From positions 24,204 through 88,203 of the forward strand of contig CALDCB010000005.1 of NCBI GenBank assembly GCA_937937585.1: DNA of 64,000 nt, given 5' to 3'. Below, one piece after another: positions 16,510-23,205 of this stretch. The notes beneath the pieces are model-generated. The model saw nothing but the letters and a program-made list of their open reading frames with translations, was not told the origin of the DNA and did not search any database. The position numbers and the translations under genes were made by a program. Each line of letters starts with the position of its first letter. Position 1 is the first letter of the stretch. Source of the DNA: an uncultured Coriobacteriaceae bacterium (GTDB taxonomy: Bacteria > Actinomycetota > Coriobacteriia > Coriobacteriales > Eggerthellaceae).

Positions 16510-16556
16510 TGCGTCCAAGAAAGGCTCGAACCGTCGGTTGGATCGGTTCGAGCCTT
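16510..16556 (-). terminator. Terminator of the queA side (bidirectional hairpin)
   Basis: GGCTCGAACCG (16523-16533) and CGGTTCGAGCC (16544-16554) form a perfect 11-bp stem. TTTT follows on the plus strand and TTTCTT on the minus strand, so it can act in both directions between the convergent csp and queA genes. Confidence 0.8.
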
Positions 16557-16645
16557 TTGTCAGCTATGCGGGATGACGGGCGCCGGACGTGAGGCGATTT
16601 AGCTGGCGGTAATTGGTTTTGGGCGGCGCCGATCGGTGTCGAGCG

Positions 16646-17812
16646 CTATTTCAAAAACATGGCATCGCCGAACGAAAGCATGCGATAGCGCTCTTCGATG
16701 GCGTGCTGGTACGCATTCATGATGTTGTCGCGCGACGAGAAAGCGCTGACCAGCATCATGAGGGTCGAGCGCGGCACGTGGAAGTTGGTGATCAGGCCGT
16801 CGATCACGTGGAATTCCTTGCCGGGGTACAGGAACAGGTTGGTGGTTGCACGGTTGCGCGCGACCAGTGCGCCCCTTCCGTCGTTCGCATTGGCATCCCA
16901 AGCGCTTTCAAGGCTTCGCGTGCTGGTGGTTCCCACGGCGATCACGCGACCGCCTGCTGCGTGCGTTTCGTTGATGGCATCGACCGTGCTTTGCGGCACC
17001 GTGTAGAACTCGGTGTGCATCTTATGCTGCAGGGGGTCGTCCTCGTCAACCACGCGGAACGTGTCCAGGCCAACTTCCAGATCGACGGTTTCCCAACGAA
17101 CGCCCTTCTTCTCAAGGCGTTCGATAAGCTCGGGCGTGAAATGCAGACCCGCGGTTGGGGCTGCGGCGGATCCCTCATGGCGCGAGTACACCGTTTGGTA
17201 GAGCTCCTCGTCGCCTGCGTAGTTCTTGATGTAGGGCGGAAGCGGCGTGTGGCCCACGGCATGCAGAGCCTCGTCAAGCGAGGGGAGCGTGGTGGTCAGG
17301 CGCGCGATGCGCTCGCCTTTGGCAGCCTCTTCCGCAACTCCGTTTTTGTCGGACTCGGCCTCCTTCGCGGCGGCCCAGTCGACGATTTCAGCGGAGAGAG
17401 CCACCTGACCGTCGCGGCCGACGAAGTCGACGACGGCGCCACTGCCCGGTTTCAGGCGCTTGCCGGGGCGGACGAGAACTTCCCAAATCGCTTGCTGGTT
17501 CACAGATTCGGTCGGGGTGTCGTCAAGATAAGCCTGTGCGGCATCGCCCTTCACCTGGCGCAGAAGGAATACCTCCGCTTGGCCGCCTGTGTTGCGCTTC
17601 GCGCCAAGCAAGCGCGCAGGCAGAACGCGAGTCTCGTTGGCAACCAGCAGGTCGCCTGGGTTCAGGTACTCCTCGATGTCGCGGAAGATGCGGTCCTCAA
17701 GAGCGCCGGATTCGCGGTCCATCACCAGCATGCGGCAGCCGTCGCGAACTGCTGCAGGCTCTTGGGCGATCAATTCTTGAGGCAGGTCGTAATCGAAGTC
17801 ACTGGTTTTCAC
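16646..17812 (-). CDS. queA: S-adenosylmethionine:tRNA ribosyltransferase-isomerase
   Basis: Adds the epoxycyclopentanediol ring to preQ1 in tRNA (queuosine pathway). 388 residues, starting with GTG at 17812 (AAGGAAA upstream): MKTSDFDYDLPQELIAQEP is the classic N-terminus; VANETRVLPARLLG, GRLHFTPEL-type segment (TAGLHFTPELIERL) and GTTSTRSLESAW are family motifs. A short charged insertion near residue 165 (AAAKEAESDKNGVAEEAAKG) is not typical. It lies 22 bp downstream of queH in the same direction and divergent from tgt. Confidence 0.95.
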   Translation of the reverse strand: MKTSDFDYDLPQELIAQEPAAVRDGCRMLVMDRESGALEDRIFRDIEEYLNPGDLLVANETRVLPARLLGAKRNTGGQAEVFLLRQVKGDAAQAYLDDTPTESVNQQAIWEVLVRPGKRLKPGSGAVVDFVGRDGQVALSAEIVDWAAAKEAESDKNGVAEEAAKGERIARLTTTLPSLDEALHAVGHTPLPPYIKNYAGDEELYQTVYSRHEGSAAAPTAGLHFTPELIERLEKKGVRWETVDLEVGLDTFRVVDEDDPLQHKMHTEFYTVPQSTVDAINETHAAGGRVIAVGTTSTRSLESAWDANANDGRGALVARNRATTNLFLYPGKEFHVIDGLITNFHVPRSTLMMLVSAFSSRDNIMNAYQHAIEERYRMLSFGDAMFLK

Positions 17813-17834
17813 GGTTGGTTTCCTTGTGGTTGGT

Positions 17835-18635
17835 TTATTCCTCGGATGACGCGTTGCGCTGTTCCCTGAGTGCTTTCAGGACGGCGCGTTTGCGCTCCTG
17901 TTTCTTATTGTAGGCGCTACGTTCAACAGCGCGCTCTTTGCGTTTTGCTTCGGCAGCGGCGATCTCGTCTGCATGCGCCGCTCGTTCTTGAGCCTTCTTC
18001 TGCGCATTGCGGTGCTTGATGAACTCGCGCGTGGCGCGTCCTTCGGCAATCGAGAAACGGCACCCGCAGTAATTCTGGCGGTACATGCCCATTTCGCGGC
18101 TACGGGCCGTGGCATTGTCGTAGAACGGGCGCCAGTCCTCGAAGTAGGGGATAAGGCCGTACTGTGCGCAAACGCGGTCAAGCTCTTCGCGAATCACTTC
18201 GGTGAACTGGTAGGGGCTTACCGCAAGCGTGGTGGACAGCGTGTCGAAGCCGCCATTCACTGCAGCTTTGGCGCTTTCTTCCAATCGCTGGCGATAACAG
18301 GCGCGGCAGCGTTCTTGGCGATGCTCATCGTCAAGAAGCTCGGCGACGGTTTCCACGTCGCGCGAGAAGTCGTTGATGTTGCATTCGGCCGCGAGCCTTT
18401 CGCCGATAACGCCTGCGGTATTTTCCCAGGCAGTAGGCTCGAATTCGCCTTCAACCAGGTGTAACCCGGCTTTATTGGCGAACGTGCGCAGCTCGGCGAG
18501 GCGTTTGTCATACTCTGCCTTAGGCGCGATGTTCGAATTGGAGAAGTAAACGGTGATGTCGGCGTCGCGCTCCAGCAAGATGCGCGTCGGCTCGAGAGAG
18601 CACGGGGCGCAGCACGCGTGCAACAGCATTTTCAT
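17835..18635 (-). CDS. queH: Epoxyqueuosine reductase QueH
   Basis: Last step of queuosine synthesis, reducing the epoxide; non-homologous replacement of QueG. 266 residues with the QueH (formerly DUF208) cysteine sets: HACCAPCSLEP at the N-terminus, CRACYRQRLEESA, and YCGCRFSIAEG, which bind a 4Fe-4S cluster and a second metal in the characterised enzyme. The C-terminal 60 residues are a Lys/Arg/Ala-rich, probably helical tail. Paired with queA, supporting the assignment. Start ATG at 18635; a second Met two codons later is possible. Confidence 0.93.
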   Translation of the reverse strand: MKMLLHACCAPCSLEPTRILLERDADITVYFSNSNIAPKAEYDKRLAELRTFANKAGLHLVEGEFEPTAWENTAGVIGERLAAECNINDFSRDVETVAELLDDEHRQERCRACYRQRLEESAKAAVNGGFDTLSTTLAVSPYQFTEVIREELDRVCAQYGLIPYFEDWRPFYDNATARSREMGMYRQNYCGCRFSIAEGRATREFIKHRNAQKKAQERAAHADEIAAAEAKRKERAVERSAYNKKQERKRAVLKALREQRNASSEE

Positions 18636-18641
18636 CGTCTT

Positions 18642-18671
18642 TTCACCCCTTCCTTCGGCGTACCGTATACT
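18642..18671 (+). promoter_or_regulatory. Possible tgt promoter
   Basis: TTCACC (18642-18647), 18 bp, TATACT (18666-18671), 35 bp before the tgt start. The divergent queH promoter must overlap this short (71-bp) gap. Confidence 0.4.
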
Positions 18672-18706
18672 ATCACGATGGATTAACGACCCAGGAGGAA
18701 GCGAAG

Positions 18707-19855
18707 ATGGCGCTTTTCGATTACACGATTGAAGCTACAAGCGGGCACGCGCGTGCGGGCAGCTACGAAACCGCTCATGGCAGCTTCAAGACCCCGATGT
18801 TCATGCCGGTGGGCACGCATGCCACGGTCAAGGGCATTACGGTCGACCAGCTTCACGAGCTGGGAAGCCAGGTTGTCCTTGCGAACACATATCATTTGTA
18901 TATGCGTCCCGGCGCCGACCTTGTTGAAGAAGCGGGCGGCGTTCAGAAGTTCATGAGCTACGACGGCCCCATGCTTACCGACTCGGGCGGCTTCCAGCTG
19001 TTCAGCTTGGCGCATATGATGTCCGAGGACGATGAGGGCGTCAGCTTCCAGTCGCTTGACTACGACGGCAGCAAGCATCGTTGGACGCCGGAGTTGAACA
19101 TGCTCATTCAGGAGAAGATCGGCGCCGACATCTGCATGCAGCTTGACCAGTGCATCGGTTATCCAGCTGAGAGGAAGGACGTCGCCGCATCTACGAAGCT
19201 TTCGTGGGAGTGGGCCGAGCGTTGCCTGCACGCTCATAAAAGGCACGATCAAACGCTGTTCGGCATCGTTCAGGGCGGCATGTTCGAGGATCTGCGCCTC
19301 GAGAGTGTCCAGCATCTTCTGCAAATCGAGCAGGAAAGCCTGGCAAACGGCGGCCGCCGTTTCGGCGGTTTCGGCATTGGCGGCTACTCGGTTGGCGAAC
19401 CGCATGACGTCATGTTCGAGACGTTGGGCACGGTTGCGCGATCTCTTCCTGACGATCGCCCTCGCTATTTGATGGGCGTGGGCAATCCCACCACGCTCGT
19501 TCGCGCCGTTCGTGAAGGCGTCGACATGTTCGACTGCGTTCTGCCTACGCGCACCGGCCGCATGGGAACCGCGTTTTCCAGCCAAGGTCGCATGAACATG
19601 CGCAACGCGAAGTACGCGCACGACTTCGGGCCGCTCGACCCCGAGTGCACCTGCCCTGTGTGTCGCAACCATTCGCGTGCTTACATTCGTCATCTGGTGA
19701 AGCAGAAGGAGATGCTTGGCGGCATCTTGCTGTCGATGCATAACATTCATTTCTTGATCGACTTGATGGCTCGTGCGCGCGAGGCCATCTTGGCCGCTGC
19801 ATACGAGGAATTCTATCAATCCTGGATGAGCTCTCCAGGTGCCAAGGATTACTGA
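18707..19855 (+). CDS. tgt: Queuine/preQ1 tRNA-guanine transglycosylase
   Basis: Exchanges G34 of GUN-anticodon tRNAs for preQ1. 382 residues with MPVGTHATVKG, nucleophile/base-binding region DSGGFQLFSL, GIVQGGMFEDLR, LPTRTGRMGTAFS, and the zinc site CTCPVCRNHSRAYIRHL. AGGAGGAAG at good distance before the ATG. Together with queA and queH it covers insertion through to queuosine; preQ1 synthesis genes are not in the window, so precursor may be made elsewhere or salvaged. Confidence 0.97.
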   Translation: MALFDYTIEATSGHARAGSYETAHGSFKTPMFMPVGTHATVKGITVDQLHELGSQVVLANTYHLYMRPGADLVEEAGGVQKFMSYDGPMLTDSGGFQLFSLAHMMSEDDEGVSFQSLDYDGSKHRWTPELNMLIQEKIGADICMQLDQCIGYPAERKDVAASTKLSWEWAERCLHAHKRHDQTLFGIVQGGMFEDLRLESVQHLLQIEQESLANGGRRFGGFGIGGYSVGEPHDVMFETLGTVARSLPDDRPRYLMGVGNPTTLVRAVREGVDMFDCVLPTRTGRMGTAFSSQGRMNMRNAKYAHDFGPLDPECTCPVCRNHSRAYIRHLVKQKEMLGGILLSMHNIHFLIDLMARAREAILAAAYEEFYQSWMSSPGAKDY

Positions 19856-19985
19856 TAGAATCAAAGATTGACTGATTGGCGATTCCGGCCTTGGCGGGCA
19901 TTCGCAAGGGCCGGCTGATCGCAGAACATCCGTGATAAAGATAAGGTCTGCCGAGTTTAGTGGACCGCGAAGATTGGTTGGCAAC

Positions 19986-22748
19986 ATGGCTCTACCCAAA
20001 TTTGAGCGCAAGAAGAAAGCGACCGGCACCAACGATCGCCGCAATGTCTGGCTTTTGATCATCACCACGATCCTCCTTGTGGTCTCCGTGGCGCTTTTCA
20101 TGCCCCCCGATAAGAAGATCAACCAGGGCCTCGACATTCAGGGTGGCCTTTCCGTCGTGCTCACAGCATCGACCACCGACGGCACCGACATCACCGATGC
20201 CGACATGGAAACGTCGCGCGCCATCATCGAGAACCGCGTGAATGCGCTGGGCGCTTCCGAGGCTGTCGTCCAGCTTCAGGGCCGCAACCAGATCTTGGTC
20301 CAGATCCCCGGCCTGTCCGACACCGAAACGGCTTTGGCCACTATCGGTAAAACCGGCAAGCTTGAGTTCGCCCGCCTTGATTCCTTTACCGACAGCGATG
20401 TCGTGTCGAAGATCAACAGCGGTCAGTACGGTCAGGAAAGCACCGTCACCGACGCCTTTGGCAACCAGTTCCCCAGCGGACAGAAGCAGACGCTGAAGGT
20501 TGCGGAGGGCACCTACACGCCGCTCATCACTGGTGAGAACATCAAGAACGTCACGGTTGATCGCGCAAGCGAAACCGCAACCACCTATGCTGTGAACCTG
20601 ACGCTTGATTCTGCGGGAACGCAGGCGTTTGCCAATGCCACCAAGGAGCTTGCGTCTACCAAGGGCAAGATCGTCATCATCCTCGATGGCGAGGTGCAAA
20701 GCGCTCCCGCGGTTCAGTCCGAGATTCCCACCGGCAACGTTTCCATCACCGGCAACTATACTCAGGACGAGGCCAAGAACCTCAAGACCATCCTTGAGTC
20801 CGGCTCGCTCCCTGTAAGCTTCTCGTTTTCGCAGAGCCAGGTTGTCGGTCCGACGCTTGGCCAGGATGCCCTAGCGTCCGGCGTTGTCGTTGCGCTGCTG
20901 GGCTTGGCGCTGGTCATGATCTACCTGCTGTTCTTCTACCGTGGCTTGGGCACCATCACCGCCGCGGCCATGGTCGTGTTCGCGATTTTCTATTTGGGCA
21001 TCTTGGCTGGCCTTTCGCACTTCGGTCTGTTCAGCCTTTCGCTCTCGGGCGTTGCCGGCATCGTCCTGACAATCGGCATGGCCGCCGACTCGTCGGTTCT
21101 CACGGTCGAGCGCTTCCGTGAGGAAATCCGCATGGGCCGCAGCGTTCGCGCTGCCTCCATCACGGGTGTCAGGCATGCCATTCAGACGTCTATCGACGCC
21201 GACCTCGTCACTCTGGTAAGCGCCCTGTGCTTGTTCTTCCTTGCATCCGCTTCGGTTAAGGGCTTCGGTCTTACCCTTGCCCTGGGCATCATGTGCGACA
21301 TCGTCATGATGCTGCTGTTCAAGGCTCCGCTTATTCGCCTGCTTGCGCCGCGCACCATCGCCGCGCATCCTTCGTTCTGGGATGTCAAGGACGGACAGGT
21401 TGCCGCAAAGGTTTACGCCGACCTTGCCGCCGTCGAAGGTGTTAGCGCCGGCGAGGCCGAGATCGGCGAGGCTCTTGACCGCAACGAGACCGAGCGCGTG
21501 GTGAAGGAGCGTGGCGGCGACGCTGCACCGGCCCTGCTCGAGCGCGTTCGCAACGTGAAGGGCCGTTTCATCAAGCACGACATCAACTTCCTGGGCTACA
21601 GGAAGGTCTTGCTCTCCATCTCGGCCGTGCTCATCGCGCTGTCGTTCGTTGTGGTTGGCGTGCGCGGCTTGCAGTTCGGCATCGAGTTCGTCGGCGGCAC
21701 GTCCGTTTCGTTCCACGACACCGGCAGCCTGACTCTCGACGATATGCGCACTGCGTTCAGCAATGCGGGCGAGCCCGATGCGGTTATCCAGACCACCTTC
21801 TCCGATGGCGAGGATGGCTTCCTGGTTCGTACCACCACCACCGATGCGCAGGCTGCTGCGGCTACTGCCAACACGGTTGCCAGCCAGGTTGGCCTGACTG
21901 CCGATAGCTTCGAGGTCACCACCATCGGTCCCGACTGGGGCTCGAGTGTCATCAACGCCTCGCTGATCGCGTTCTTGGTTTCAATTGCGCTCATCATCGT
22001 CTATATCGCTATCAGGTTCGAGTACAAGATGGGCTTCACCGCCGTCGCGTCGCTGCTCCACGACTTGATAATCGTGATGGGCATTTACGCGTTGGTCGGT
22101 CGCGAGGTCAACCCGAACACCATTGCAGCGCTGCTTACCATTTTGGGCTACTCGCTGTACGACACGGTGGTCGTGTTCCACCGCATTAACGACAACATGA
22201 CCGACCTCTCCATCAAGTGTTCGTTCATGACGATGGCGAACCATTCGATCAATCAGGTCTTCATTCGCTCGTTGAACACCACGCTGACCTCGCTCATCCC
22301 GGTTGTCGGCATGCTCATCTTCGGCGGCGAGACCTTGAAGGATTTCGCATTCGCCATGGCAATCGGCTTGGTTGCGGGTGCGTATTCCTCCATTGCCGTC
22401 GCATCGCCTCTGTTCGCCATGTGGAAGACGCGCGAGCCGCGTTATGCCAAGCTTGCTAAGCGCTTCGGCGACACGGTTGGCGTGTTCGAGTTCGACCGTT
22501 CGCAGGGAACTACGGGCGTGTCGGTGGCCAATTCGCGTTCGGCTCGTTTGAAGAGCGCCCAGGCCCAAACCGCTAATGTCGAACGTCTTTCGGCGCCCAT
22601 CAGCGTCGCCGATGACGAAACGATTGATCGGAACATCGCAGAGCTTAAGGCCCTTCAGGCTGAGGAAGCGAAGAACGCAGCGCAGGAGGCGCCCGTTCGC
22701 AACGATCGTGCTCGCGGTGGAAAACGTAAAGGAAAGAAAAGGAAGTAG
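19986..22748 (+). CDS. secDF: SecD-SecF fusion protein translocase subunit
   Basis: Uses the proton gradient to help pull exported proteins through SecYEG. About 920 residues: N-terminal SecD (first TM, then NQGLDIQGGLSVVL, large periplasmic P1 domain, five TMs with GLALVMIYLLFFYRGLG and GMAADSSVLTVERFREE), then a connecting stretch and SecF (INFLGYRKVLLSIS, FGIEFVGGTSV, GYSLYDTVVVFHRINDN). The C-terminus is a charged cytosolic tail (RARGGKRKGKKRK). Fusion of both is common in Firmicutes and some Actinobacteria. The start is not certain: ATG 19986 gives a normal N-terminus, but its ribosome site is weak; a GTG at 19932 would add 18 residues. Confidence 0.93.
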   Translation: MALPKFERKKKATGTNDRRNVWLLIITTILLVVSVALFMPPDKKINQGLDIQGGLSVVLTASTTDGTDITDADMETSRAIIENRVNALGASEAVVQLQGRNQILVQIPGLSDTETALATIGKTGKLEFARLDSFTDSDVVSKINSGQYGQESTVTDAFGNQFPSGQKQTLKVAEGTYTPLITGENIKNVTVDRASETATTYAVNLTLDSAGTQAFANATKELASTKGKIVIILDGEVQSAPAVQSEIPTGNVSITGNYTQDEAKNLKTILESGSLPVSFSFSQSQVVGPTLGQDALASGVVVALLGLALVMIYLLFFYRGLGTITAAAMVVFAIFYLGILAGLSHFGLFSLSLSGVAGIVLTIGMAADSSVLTVERFREEIRMGRSVRAASITGVRHAIQTSIDADLVTLVSALCLFFLASASVKGFGLTLALGIMCDIVMMLLFKAPLIRLLAPRTIAAHPSFWDVKDGQVAAKVYADLAAVEGVSAGEAEIGEALDRNETERVVKERGGDAAPALLERVRNVKGRFIKHDINFLGYRKVLLSISAVLIALSFVVVGVRGLQFGIEFVGGTSVSFHDTGSLTLDDMRTAFSNAGEPDAVIQTTFSDGEDGFLVRTTTTDAQAAAATANTVASQVGLTADSFEVTTIGPDWGSSVINASLIAFLVSIALIIVYIAIRFEYKMGFTAVASLLHDLIIVMGIYALVGREVNPNTIAALLTILGYSLYDTVVVFHRINDNMTDLSIKCSFMTMANHSINQVFIRSLNTTLTSLIPVVGMLIFGGETLKDFAFAMAIGLVAGAYSSIAVASPLFAMWKTREPRYAKLAKRFGDTVGVFEFDRSQGTTGVSVANSRSARLKSAQAQTANVERLSAPISVADDETIDRNIAELKALQAEEAKNAAQEAPVRNDRARGGKRKGKKRK

Positions 22749-22755
22749 GTACATC

Positions 22756-23076
22756 ATGCGTGAGGGAAGTGCACCTAATTTCGCGCCGCCGACTGAAGAG
22801 GGCATGGTCATCGCCCTGGAAGACGAGAACGGCGACGTCGTCGAGATGGAGTTCCTGGGGCTTCTGATCCACAACGACCGTCGTTACGCGTTCTTCTTCC
22901 CGGTTACTGAAGACGAGCCCGCTACGTCTTCGGGCGAGGTTGTCATTCTTGAGGCGACCGAGCTTGACGAGGACGAGCAGCCCGTTGCCTTCGAGCTTGT
23001 TGACGACGACGCCATCTCAGAAGAGGTTTACCAGGCGTTTCAGGTGGCCGCGAAGGATCTTTACGATTTCGCCTAA
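22756..23076 (+). CDS. DUF1292 family protein
   Basis: 106 acidic residues: GMVIALEDENGDVVEMEFL...RRYAFFFPVTEDE...GEVVILEATELDEDEQ is the DUF1292 (YrzB-like) pattern, a small beta-rich cytoplasmic protein of unknown role. It begins 8 bp after secDF with AAGGAAGTAGGT upstream, so it is probably cotranscribed. The frame is open further upstream inside secDF, but only the ATG at 22756 gives the family N-terminus. Confidence 0.85.
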   Translation: MREGSAPNFAPPTEEGMVIALEDENGDVVEMEFLGLLIHNDRRYAFFFPVTEDEPATSSGEVVILEATELDEDEQPVAFELVDDDAISEEVYQAFQVAAKDLYDFA

Positions 23077-23152
23077 GCCGCCGCGGCGGATCCAGGCTTA
23101 GCCTGCAGGAGATCTTTGCCTGGCCGCGATTAGACAAATCAATTGCTTTGTG

Positions 23153-23186
23153 AACGAGGATAAGAACATTTGTTCTTATCCTCGTT
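23153..23186. promoter_or_regulatory. 34-bp perfect palindrome containing a LexA-type SOS box over the addBA promoter
   Basis: Two 16-bp arms (AACGAGGATAAGAACA and its complement) flank a TT centre. The core GAACATTTGTTC (23164-23175) matches the GAAC-N4-GTTC box of Gram-positive LexA. The right half-site contains the presumed -35 TTGTTC (23170-23175), so LexA binding would block the promoter. The outer arms go well beyond a normal SOS box and are not explained by it. Confidence 0.72.
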
Positions 23187-23198
23187 GCTTGTTACAAT
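23170..23198 (+). promoter_or_regulatory. addBA promoter
   Basis: TTGTTC (23170-23175), 17 bp, TACAAT (23193-23198). Predicted transcription start about 23205-23206, on the ATG of addB itself. Confidence 0.7.
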
Positions 23199-23205
23199 GT
23201 CGGAC

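Noticed and set aside
16523..16554. tRNA-like GGTTCGAGCC
   Set aside because: It is one arm of a perfect terminator hairpin; no acceptor or anticodon stem around it. No tRNA or rRNA gene was found anywhere in the window.
19885..19920. Terminator hairpin between tgt and secDF
   Set aside because: A CCGGCC-TTG/CAAGGGCCGG stem with one bulged base exists, but no T-run follows, so it was not called as a terminator.
18683..20137. 484-codon minus-strand frame over tgt
   Set aside because: Antisense to a clear tgt gene; translated product has no domain and no ribosome site.
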